Shown: piece after piece, positions 49,701-56,743 of the stretch
Numbering within the stretch: position 1 is the first letter of the stretch
Layout: each line of letters starts with the position of its first letter
Assembly: GCF_000503215.1 (NCBI RefSeq)
Contig: NZ_AYTD01000001.1
Span: forward strand, 1 to 64,000
Direction: 5' to 3'
Source of the DNA: Pseudomonas canadensis
Lineage (GTDB): Bacteria; Pseudomonadota; Gammaproteobacteria; Pseudomonadales; Pseudomonadaceae
DNA: 64,000 bases
Position numbers and translations under genes: made by a program
Notes under the pieces: generated by a model
The model's database searches: none
The model's input: only the letters and a program-made list of their open reading frames with translations
Told to the model about the DNA's origin: nothing

Positions 49701-52700
49701 TGTTGCAGCACGCCGGCAGTGGCCTGTTCCATATCAACACTGCCGGACTCACTGGCAGCCAAGGCAACATCCAGGGCATGGGCACCGCTGACTGGGCATT
49801 CGGTAAAGTCGAAAGCCTCGGTCGGGTACAACTCAACGAAGTCCTTACCTACAAAAGCGCCCAGGGCCTGACCCTCAAGGCTGGCGACCGCATGGCCAGC
49901 GGCAAGGGTTTGATCCTCGACGTCGCCAGCCTCGACAACGGCGGCGAGCTGCTCAGCGATGGTGATTTGAGCATCACCACTGCCGGCGACATCACCAACA
50001 GTGGTCGTGTGTCGGCGTTGAAAAATCTCAGCGTGACGGCGAATAACCTCAGCCAGAACGGCGGGCGCCTGGCGGGCAGCCATACTCAACTGAACCTGGG
50101 CGGTACGCTGGATAACCTTGGCTTCCTGACCGCACGTCAGCAACTGGATATTGCGGCGGCGCAGATCAATAACCGCGGAACCCTGGGCGCTCAGGGTGCG
50201 GTGAACCTGCTGGCGTCGAACGGCATCACCAATGCTGCCGATTCACTGTTGTTCAGTGGCGGCGAAATGATCTTGCGTGGCAACAGCTTCGGCAATACCT
50301 ACGGTGACGTTTATAGCCAGGGCAACCTCAGCTTTGCCGCCATTAATGGCGGACCTGCTGCCGGCTTCAGCAACCTGTCCGGCACCGTAGAAAGTGCCGG
50401 CAATATCAGCATCAATGCGGCGTTTGTGGAAAACGCCAAGGCCGAATTCGAACTCGGGCAAACCCTGCAGGGTGGGCGTGTAGAGTGGCTATGTGGCCAG
50501 CATTGCGACGGGCATGATTCGTTCAAGCGCGGCCAAATCAACATCTACCAGACCTACCTCGAATCAGCGATCAAGGATTCGGCACCCGCTCGTCTTGTGG
50601 CGGGCAAGGATCTGCTGATCCAGGCAGACATGGTGCAAAACCGCTACAGCCTGCTGGCCGCTAATGGCAACCTGGGCATCGTCGCCAATGACCTGCTCAA
50701 CCAGGGCGCGGGTACGCGCACGGGTCAAAACACCATCGTCATCGGTACGCCGCGCAGGATCGACCTTGGCTATTGGGACCAGACGGAGTACGTCGAAATT
50801 CCGGCGTTCAACGCCGCTGTCGCTGCGGGCAACTTTGACCTGGCGCGCTTCGAAGCACTCAAGGCGCGGTCTTCGGATGCGCGTTTCGCTGAGGTGAGCA
50901 ACGTCACCACCTGGACCGACAATGCCGGCCCGGGCTATGGCGCCACCCTGCAAGCCGGCGGCACCGTCAACCTCAACGTCGCCCGTACCCTGCAAAACGG
51001 CACACTGCACGAAAACACCCTGGCGCAACTCACCGGCACCCTGGGCGATGACCAGACTGGCATCCCTGTCGGTGGCATCAACATCAACCTGAGCAAGCAC
51101 GCCAACGACGCCAGCGCCCAGGCGCCCGGCAGCGTGCTGCCAGTGGCCGGTGTCGCGCCCGGCGGTGGATTCGTACCCGTGGACTACACGGGCACACCGT
51201 TCGCACCGGTCGACCCCACCACTGCGCCCAACTTCCAGCTGCCCAAGGGCGAATACGGTTTGTTCGTTAAAAACGCCGACCCCACCAGCCATTACTTGAT
51301 CGAAACCAACCCCGAGTTCACCTCGTTAACGGGCTTCTTCAGCTCCGACTACATGCTCGGCAAGCTTGGCTTCAGCGCCGACAACGCCTGGCGTCGCCTC
51401 GGTGACGGCCAATACGAAACCCGCCTGATCCGCGACGCGGTGCTCGCCCAGACCGGCCAGCGCTTCCTCGCTGGCGGGCTGTACAGCGACGCCGACCAAT
51501 TCCGCTACTTGATGGACAACGCCCTCGCGAGCAAAGACGCCCTGCGTCTGAGCCTCGGTGTGACGCTTACCAGCCAGCAGGTCGGCGCCCTGACCCACGA
51601 CATTGTGTGGATGGAAAACCGCGTGGTCGACGGCCAGACAGTCCTCGTCCCAGTGCTGTACCTGGCCCAGGCCGAATCGCGCAATGTACGCGGCAACAGC
51701 CTGATCCAGGGGCGCGACCTCAACCTCGTCACCGGTGGCGACCTGGTCAACGTCGGCACCCTGCGCGCCAGCAACAACCTCTCTGCAGCCAGCACTGGCG
51801 GCAGCATCTACACCGGCGGCCTGGTCGAAGCCGGCAACAACCTGAGCCTGCTGGCCGACGACAGTATCCGCAACGCCATGGCCGGCGAAATTCGCGGCAA
51901 GCAAGTCAGCCTCGCCACGCTCAAAGGCGACATCACCAACGACACCACCGCCATCCAGGTGCGTGACGGCGCCGGCATGCGCACCCTCACGGACACCAGC
52001 GCCGGCACCATCGTCGCCCGCGAAAACCTGGCCATGGACGCCCACCGCGATCTCACCAACCGCGGCGCCCTGGTCGCCGGCAACGACGCCAACCTCGTCG
52101 CCGGCCGCGACCTCAGCCTCATTGCCGCCAGCGATACCAGCGTGAAACATGAGTTCAGCGACGGCGGGCACAAGTCCACCATCACCACCGACGTCAAAAA
52201 CCTTGCCGCCACCGTCACGGCGGGGGGCAACCTGAACATGAAGGCGGGTCAGGATGTAAACATCATCGGCAGCACCGCCACTGCTGGCAAAGATATCAAT
52301 GTCGACGCCAGGCGCGATTTCAACGTGGCGTCGGTCAGCGATGTGCATAACGTCGAGGGCAAGGAGAAGGACGGCAAGAAACGCATCAAGACTGCAGACG
52401 AGCAGACCACTCAAGTGGCGAGCGTACTGACGGCGGGTGGGAACTTTGTCAGCCGGGCGGAGCGTGACACCACGATCGTGGCGAGCAAAATCAGTGCGGG
52501 GAATGAGGCTTATTTGTATAGCGCAGATAAGTTGAGTCTGCTGGCGGCTGAGAACAGCACGCACACGCTGTACGACATGAAGAAAAACAGTGGTTGGGGC
52601 TCCAAGAAGACCCAACGTGACGAGGTCACCCGCATAACCAACGTCGGCACTGAAATCAAGACTGGCGGCAACCTGATACTCCAAAGTGCAGGCGACCAGA

Positions 52701-55000
52701 CCTATCAGCTTGCCAAGCTGCAAAGTGGTAAGGACATCACCCTGGACAGCGGTGGCACCATCACGTTTGAAGCCGTCAAGGATTTGCATCAAGAGAGCCA
52801 CGAGAAAACCAACAACAACGCGTTCTGGGTGTCCTCCAAAGGTAAGGGCAACACAGATGAAACCGTGCGCCAGAGCCAGCTGATTGCCCAAGGCAATGTG
52901 GCGATCAAAGCCGTCGATGGTTTGAAGATCGACATCAACCAGGTCAACCAGGACACCGTTAGCCAGTCGATTGATGCAATGGTCAAGGCCGACCCGCAAT
53001 TAGCCTGGCTCAAGGATGCCGAAAAGCGCGGTGATGTGGACTGGAGGCAGGTCAAGGAAATCCATGACAGCTTTAAATACAGCAACTCAGGCCTGGGTCC
53101 GGCTTCGCAGATCATTATCGCGATTGTGATGGCGGCCGTGGTTGGCCCCCTGGCAGCAGGTGCCATGGGCACCGCGACGGGCGGCATGGTCGCCGCCGGA
53201 ACAATTTCCGCAGAAACGGCGGCCGGCATATCCGCTGCGGCCGGCGCCGTTGCAGCAGGCGCCGCGACAAATGCAACGGTCAGCGTTATCAATAACCGTG
53301 GCAACTTGGGCGCTGTGTTCAAGGACGTGACCTCTTCGGATGCGATGAAGGGGTACGTGATTTCCGGTGCTACTGCGGGCCTGACGGCTAGTTACTTCGA
53401 CGGTTGGACCGGCACAGAGACCAACTACTCAACCGGTAACATCACTTCCCCGCCGTTGAATACATGGACCGGAGTCGGCCAGTTCGCGGCCAGTCAGACC
53501 TTGCAAAACGGCACGTCAATGCTGGTTGGCAAGGCATTGGGGCAGGGCGGCAGTGGCAGCGAGGCGTTGAAAAGTGCGCTGTTCAATACGTTGGCGGCGG
53601 TGAGTTTCAATGCGGTAGGCGACTACACCAAAGGGCGTTTGACCGATGGTTACCCGCCGAAAATCATTGTGCACGCAATGGTCGGGGGCTTGCTTGCGGA
53701 GGCGACGGGGGGCGATTTTAAAACGGGAGCGCTGGCCGCCGGGGTCAATGAAGCGGTGGTTGGCCATTTGAACGCCTTGGTTAAAGGTGACAAAACCCTG
53801 CTGTCCATGAGCTCACAAGTGGTAGGCGTTCTCGCGGCAGCTACACAGAAAGATGCTGACGCCAAATCCCTGGAGAAGGGAGGTTGGGTGGCGAAAAATG
53901 CCACGCAGTACAACCATTCGCTCCACGAAATGCAGACCGTTGCACTCGATGAGCTACGTCGACGCGACCCAGAAAATAAGGCGAGATATGACGCAGCGGC
54001 ATGTGCATTGACCCATTGCAGTGCATCTGTTCCTCCGGATGACAAGAATTACAAAGCCCTTGTTGAGTTGGAAAATCAGGGGCAGGGGTATACCGAGGAA
54101 ATTGCATTACTCAAAAGTACAGGGCAGTTCAATTACACCTTCAAGGATCGAGTAGACGACGCCCTTAGCGCGAATGATGAGCTACTTACGAATCTCGGGC
54201 ACGTCACAAGCGCGGTGGGTGGCGCGGGTGCCGGCACCGCTTCTTACATTGGTATGGTCGGATCCTCGCCGGCCTGTGTGACCATTGTTGGTTGCGCTGC
54301 TCCGTTCACCCTGGGTGCTTTCGGAACGGTCGCGTTTGCAGGTGCCGCCAATTCATACGATCAGATCGGTGCACCTTACATCTCTACGGAGGGGGACCGA
54401 GTTCTAGCTTCGCTCCACCCAGAGCAATATCCTGGAGAGGCGAGTCCCCTTGGCGATCTTAGCTACAGGGCTGCTGAATCGCTGGCGGAGTTGGCAGCGG
54501 CGCATTATGGGGGTAAGGCGTTATCAGGGGAGCTTTCATCAGTTATTAAAGGCAGTTCCTCTCCGTCAAAGGTTGTCGACACTACAAGAGGGCAGCCTTC
54601 GATTGGTGCAACGGCAGACAACGAAGCCGGGGGTTACTCTTACTATGATCAATTTAAGGCTGGCGACGGGGGATGGGCTTGGCCGAAGGATCTTGGTTTT
54701 GCGGGTGCGCGCGAGCAGGGCATACTGCCAATTGGCACAAAGTTGGATCGTTATGGTTCACCGAAGGGTTCTTTCCTGTCACCTCAAGGCGTGCCCTTTG
54801 AGCAGAGAGCCTTGGCTCCGGGCTCAAGATCTACGGATTATTATCAATACGAAGTTGTAAAGCCGCTTCCTGTTGTAAGAGGTGAGATTGCCCCGGCGTT
54901 TGGTGAGCCAGGGGGTGGCATTCAAATTTTGCCCGACTTTGCTGAAAGATATAATGTTGAAAGATTGATTCAAGAAGGTTATCTGAGGAGAACAAATTAA
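46748..55000 (+). CDS. cdiA: CdiA-like giant TpsA effector with C-terminal TNT toxin domain
   Basis: 2750-residue two-partner-secretion protein. Signal sequence ends near AQA (48). The TPS/haemagglutination domain (about 50-300) shows NPNLKGGAASVILNEV and ANPHGITCSGCGF. It is followed by FHA repeats with LDN-type turns to about 1240, a non-repetitive receptor-binding-like segment (about 1240-1660; SHYLIETNPEFTS, FFSSDYMLGKLGF), FHA-2 repeats (about 1770-2070) and a DUF637-like region (about 2090-2350). The last 130 residues form a TNT (tuberculosis necrotizing toxin-like NAD-glycohydrolase) domain with KLDRYGSPKGSFLSPQG, PFEQRAL, YEVVKPLPV and FGEPGGGIQ. Arg in DRYG and Gln in GGGIQ are family-conserved. 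I see no VENN junction. GC falls from about 54.1 kb, as expected for an exchangeable toxin end. Confidence 0.9.
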   Translation: MDVRQLAFLARQPSAALMPRNSFFGLPKRGLVLVLANALFWQPLLAQAEGIVVSAPGTTVGAAGNGVPVVNIATPNGSGLSHNQFKDYNVGPNGVILNNATGAVTNTQLGGYIVGNPNLKGGAASVILNEVNGGNPSQLRGFTEVAGQSAKVIVANPHGITCSGCGFINTPNVTLTTGKPVLDANGQLQRYQVDGGAVTIDGQGLNASNVDRFEIITRSAKINAQINARELTVIAGRNDVDARTLNATPRADDGSTKPELAIDSSALGGMYAGAIKLVGTEAGVGVKLDGTLAASGGDIQIDANGRLSMAQTQATGNVKVAAKNVDLTDKVYATGTVQVTSAQALINQKSVAAGQRIEINAATVTNPGIIEAGVAPDNSRNTTGDLVINAQTVNTTGNLLASRALAITAAQALTNQGAIIQAKSVSVSSAKLTNQGANARLFGEQNLVINSPAIVNLGGLIRFGDGQAATLDSASLDNRQGRIEMAGGSLVLSSADLNNSGGQVIANELTVNAGKLNNQNGVLVAKTATVNAIDLDNSLKGLIQADGGALNLTASNSFNNNQGFAQANTDLTVKTGNLSSNAGGVLSANTGKLTLTAAQQLNNAQGRLQAGQGDVELHAANLDNQSGVIVGKQLLLDVKAGDIDNRAGRVLGDKLDVRASGLDNRNAGLLAGGTEGVSLLLKGPGQLLNAQGRIQSEGLLHLQGERLDNSAGTLLGKTVEVTAQNLNNSSKGALVSDGGDITFNVSDLLTNVDGVIDAGERSILVKALTTLNNDSGTLRGKRLDIAAQHLNNDNGQLLAGNLGLGYSGQSVTNRKGLILSGGAHTELNTASLDNQGGTVQGDTLTVTAGTADNGSGGLMASLLGDLQLTVEALTNRGGKLFGKEQVTVSGATLDNSASGQISGNLLNLTSRDTLTNQGGLIEANQGLTLVGGNLDNSAGGQVRALGGANSSLDFSGQVNNQNGTLEFASQAFSLDAANLNNQGGMLQHAGSGLFHINTAGLTGSQGNIQGMGTADWAFGKVESLGRVQLNEVLTYKSAQGLTLKAGDRMASGKGLILDVASLDNGGELLSDGDLSITTAGDITNSGRVSALKNLSVTANNLSQNGGRLAGSHTQLNLGGTLDNLGFLTARQQLDIAAAQINNRGTLGAQGAVNLLASNGITNAADSLLFSGGEMILRGNSFGNTYGDVYSQGNLSFAAINGGPAAGFSNLSGTVESAGNISINAAFVENAKAEFELGQTLQGGRVEWLCGQHCDGHDSFKRGQINIYQTYLESAIKDSAPARLVAGKDLLIQADMVQNRYSLLAANGNLGIVANDLLNQGAGTRTGQNTIVIGTPRRIDLGYWDQTEYVEIPAFNAAVAAGNFDLARFEALKARSSDARFAEVSNVTTWTDNAGPGYGATLQAGGTVNLNVARTLQNGTLHENTLAQLTGTLGDDQTGIPVGGININLSKHANDASAQAPGSVLPVAGVAPGGGFVPVDYTGTPFAPVDPTTAPNFQLPKGEYGLFVKNADPTSHYLIETNPEFTSLTGFFSSDYMLGKLGFSADNAWRRLGDGQYETRLIRDAVLAQTGQRFLAGGLYSDADQFRYLMDNALASKDALRLSLGVTLTSQQVGALTHDIVWMENRVVDGQTVLVPVLYLAQAESRNVRGNSLIQGRDLNLVTGGDLVNVGTLRASNNLSAASTGGSIYTGGLVEAGNNLSLLADDSIRNAMAGEIRGKQVSLATLKGDITNDTTAIQVRDGAGMRTLTDTSAGTIVARENLAMDAHRDLTNRGALVAGNDANLVAGRDLSLIAASDTSVKHEFSDGGHKSTITTDVKNLAATVTAGGNLNMKAGQDVNIIGSTATAGKDINVDARRDFNVASVSDVHNVEGKEKDGKKRIKTADEQTTQVASVLTAGGNFVSRAERDTTIVASKISAGNEAYLYSADKLSLLAAENSTHTLYDMKKNSGWGSKKTQRDEVTRITNVGTEIKTGGNLILQSAGDQTYQLAKLQSGKDITLDSGGTITFEAVKDLHQESHEKTNNNAFWVSSKGKGNTDETVRQSQLIAQGNVAIKAVDGLKIDINQVNQDTVSQSIDAMVKADPQLAWLKDAEKRGDVDWRQVKEIHDSFKYSNSGLGPASQIIIAIVMAAVVGPLAAGAMGTATGGMVAAGTISAETAAGISAAAGAVAAGAATNATVSVINNRGNLGAVFKDVTSSDAMKGYVISGATAGLTASYFDGWTGTETNYSTGNITSPPLNTWTGVGQFAASQTLQNGTSMLVGKALGQGGSGSEALKSALFNTLAAVSFNAVGDYTKGRLTDGYPPKIIVHAMVGGLLAEATGGDFKTGALAAGVNEAVVGHLNALVKGDKTLLSMSSQVVGVLAAATQKDADAKSLEKGGWVAKNATQYNHSLHEMQTVALDELRRRDPENKARYDAAACALTHCSASVPPDDKNYKALVELENQGQGYTEEIALLKSTGQFNYTFKDRVDDALSANDELLTNLGHVTSAVGGAGAGTASYIGMVGSSPACVTIVGCAAPFTLGAFGTVAFAGAANSYDQIGAPYISTEGDRVLASLHPEQYPGEASPLGDLSYRAAESLAELAAAHYGGKALSGELSSVIKGSSSPSKVVDTTRGQPSIGATADNEAGGYSYYDQFKAGDGGWAWPKDLGFAGAREQGILPIGTKLDRYGSPKGSFLSPQGVPFEQRALAPGSRSTDYYQYEVVKPLPVVRGEIAPAFGEPGGGIQILPDFAERYNVERLIQEGYLRRTN

Positions 55001-55001
55001 T

Positions 55002-55409
55002 ATGGCTTCTGGGTTGGATGATCTGCAACGTTCAGTCGGGTTGATAGGCGAGAAACTAGGAGCGCCGAAGTCGTTGCTGTTGGTCAGAGACCGCTCCCCT
55101 GAGGACGGAAGCCCCCACGTTGAGTTTAAAGATGATGGGTTTGATTATGTTTCTTCAGAAAGAGGATGTGAGGTCTTCAGGAAACATGCGGGCTCCTTGG
55201 ATGAGCTGCTTTTTTTGATAATAAGTGGTGTGGCTTTTGAGATGGCCGTTGAGTATGAGCTTCATCATCGAGTTGCTGGAAGGGATTCCAGAAGAGTGAT
55301 GTTTGAAAAGTATATTTCAGATCTTAATAAAATTAATCCAGAGTGGGCAAGAAAGGCGTCGGATGAACTTGATGCGGTACTGCTCTCCAACCCGTTTGTA
55401 GATAGTTGA
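55002..55409 (+). CDS. cdiI: Probable immunity protein for the TNT toxin
   Basis: 135-residue acidic soluble protein starting 1 nt after the toxin stop, with GAGGAG upstream. No signal peptide, as expected for a cytoplasmic antidote. The run SSERGCEVFRKHAGSLDELL, MAVEYELHHRVAGRDSRRVMF and the ending NPEWARKASDELDAVL resemble what I remember of the Imm63-type immunity family; that name is tentative. Its position directly after the TNT end is the main argument that it neutralises that toxin. GC is lower than in flanking core genes, in line with the toxin end. Confidence 0.78.
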   Translation: MASGLDDLQRSVGLIGEKLGAPKSLLLVRDRSPEDGSPHVEFKDDGFDYVSSERGCEVFRKHAGSLDELLFLIISGVAFEMAVEYELHHRVAGRDSRRVMFEKYISDLNKINPEWARKASDELDAVLLSNPFVDS

Positions 55410-55447
55410 TGATAAGTGTCGTCTGCAAATCGAAGCGGAGAAAGAAC

Positions 55448-55783
55448 GTGAAAATTAGTAAATGGCTGCTAACAGTATTATTGTCGGCCTTGGGGGGGTG
55501 CGCACCTTCCCATTCCAATTGGGAAAATGGAATGAATCTCTGGGTAGGTACTCATTTTGATTCCCATCTTTACAAGGACTGCACGCGAGGCTGTGGCGAC
55601 TCATATTGGTCGCCTGTAAATAAGAACAAGACGTTTGATAAGGTTGTTGATGAAAGCGGAGGCAAACGGTATTACATAACTTGGATTAGAGATTGTCGAT
55701 ATTCGGTTTTTGTCGCTGCGGATCGGCTAATAAAGTCATGGAGATACGAAACGTCTAACGTAAAAGGATGTTATGTCTTTTAA
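55448..55783 (+). CDS. Small predicted lipoprotein, 111 residues
   Basis: Not recognised. GTG 55448 (GGAG 7 nt upstream) opens a lipoprotein signal with lipobox LGGC (VKISKWLLTVLLSALGGC). The mature part has five further cysteines (DCTRGCG, RDCRYS, KGCYVF among them) and aromatic residues, suggesting a small disulfide-bonded periplasmic or surface protein. An alternative ATG at 55409 overlaps the immunity stop but adds a basic stretch before the signal. AT-rich like its neighbours, in the tail of the CDI locus; it could be an accessory or second immunity factor, which is a guess. Confidence 0.65.
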   Translation: MKISKWLLTVLLSALGGCAPSHSNWENGMNLWVGTHFDSHLYKDCTRGCGDSYWSPVNKNKTFDKVVDESGGKRYYITWIRDCRYSVFVAADRLIKSWRYETSNVKGCYVF

Positions 55784-55858
55784 CTGCTGTCTTCAGCGCA
55801 GAGGAAGAATACAGATGTATTTAGTAATTACTTGCCGATCAGCGCCAAGCCTAAATAA

Positions 55859-55975
55859 ATCCGTCCCCATTTTCGCTATATAGGTGGCTCGTCAGAAATT
55901 CTTGGAAGCAGTCTGGGTGCCTACGGTTCTGAAGTTATTAACGGCGTTATAACCACTGCTGGAGATAAGAAGTGA
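55859..55975 (+). pseudogene. Remnant of a second CdiA toxin C-terminus
   Basis: A 38-codon open stretch after the stop at 55856 translates to IRPHFRYIGGSSEILGSSLG followed by AYGSEVINGVITTAGDKK. It has no start codon and reads like the extreme end of a larger secreted protein. Its stop TGA (55973-55975) overlaps the GTG start (55972) of the next gene in the GTGA pattern used by toxin/immunity pairs, and GGAGAT precedes that start. I interpret it as the last piece of a displaced toxin cassette. No intact copy is in the window to confirm it. Confidence 0.55.
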
Positions 55976-56238
55976 TCAAGCCGAGATCAAGGGTGCAGGC
56001 ATTTATATTGTTATTGATTTATGTGTTTTTGTTATTTCTGTTGATGGGGGTGATTGCAAAATTTTTGGGGGCGCTGATTAATTATTCAAAGAGTGATGTA
56101 TGGCGCTTTGGTTGGGCTGATATTGTTGATCTCTTTCCGGGTGTTTTCGCTTACGCACTTCCTGTTGGCGCAGGCATTTTGGTGCAGTCATGGTTGAAAG
56201 ATCGTAAGAGAAGTAAGTCTGACAGTGGGGAGGGGTAA
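55972..56238 (+). CDS. Small membrane protein, possible orphan immunity protein
   Basis: 88 residues with two or three hydrophobic segments (about 9-37 and 53-72; FILLLIYVFLLFLLMGVIAKFLGAL and PGVFAYALPVGAGILV regions) and a basic tail (KDRKRSKS). GTG start with GGAGAT upstream, overlapping the end of the toxin-like remnant by 4 nt. A polytopic inner-membrane immunity protein would suit a pore-forming toxin. Family not recognised, so the role rests on arrangement only. Confidence 0.6.
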   Translation: MIKPRSRVQAFILLLIYVFLLFLLMGVIAKFLGALINYSKSDVWRFGWADIVDLFPGVFAYALPVGAGILVQSWLKDRKRSKSDSGEG

Positions 56239-56320
56239 ACGACTGAATGGGGTAATCGTTGTTCTGGTGTTCCTGGCCGGCTGTGCGCTGGGTCTCCAGC
56301 AACGATGGAACGACCGTTGA
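56225..56320 (+). CDS. Tiny lipoprotein-like open frame, 31 residues
   Basis: A GTG-started frame overlapping the end of the preceding gene encodes MGRGKRLNGVIVVLVFLAGC then ALGLQQRWNDR. It has a basic start, a hydrophobic core and a good lipobox (FLAGC), a layout like entericidin or Rz1-type peptides. GGGGAGGGG just at the start is a poor guide to initiation. Either a real small lipopeptide or chance; no homologue can be checked here. Confidence 0.3.
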   Translation: MGRGKRLNGVIVVLVFLAGCALGLQQRWNDR

Positions 56321-56743
56321 GTCGCCTGTTTACAGTCTTTGCTCGCGCGTGCCCCGTACCTCCAGTTGCTACCTGTTTTAGAAAAAAGTCGGACCACGGG
56401 TGTGATGTGATGGCGACGCGGGTAGATCTTGATTTCTGTGCTCAACTACGCATCTTGCCGATACAACCCCGAACCTTTTCGTAGATCCCAATGTCTTTAC
56501 CCCGCCCAACCACATCTGGTTGGGCTGCATGGACTGCAACGTTTTCAACAGCATTAAGGATTAATGTGAGCCTTTTCCCCCTATTCCCTGCCTCGTCACT
56601 GCCTTTCGCGGTGCGAAGGGTTGCACCTGCGCATCCGGCACGCGCGACAAGGGTATGCACTCGGATCCTTTGATCCTTCGCTTGGTACATCTACGGCCGC
56701 CGGGCCTATTGGCGGCTTTGATCTGTAGTTCATGGAGTTAGAA
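56321..56743. other. Non-coding gap before the autotransporter
   Basis: About 420 nt with no convincing gene. It contains a perfect 8-bp hairpin CCCAACCA-CATC-TGGTTGGG (56505-56524) and a GCCGCC/GGCGGC pair near 56695-56716. It marks the return to core-like GC after the CDI tail and should carry the autotransporter promoter. Confidence 0.5.

Noticed and set aside
48000..50300. Regularly spaced repeats that could suggest a CRISPR array or satellite
   Set aside because: They are in-frame, diverged FHA-type repeats of about 20 codons encoding beta-helix turns, not identical repeats with unique spacers.
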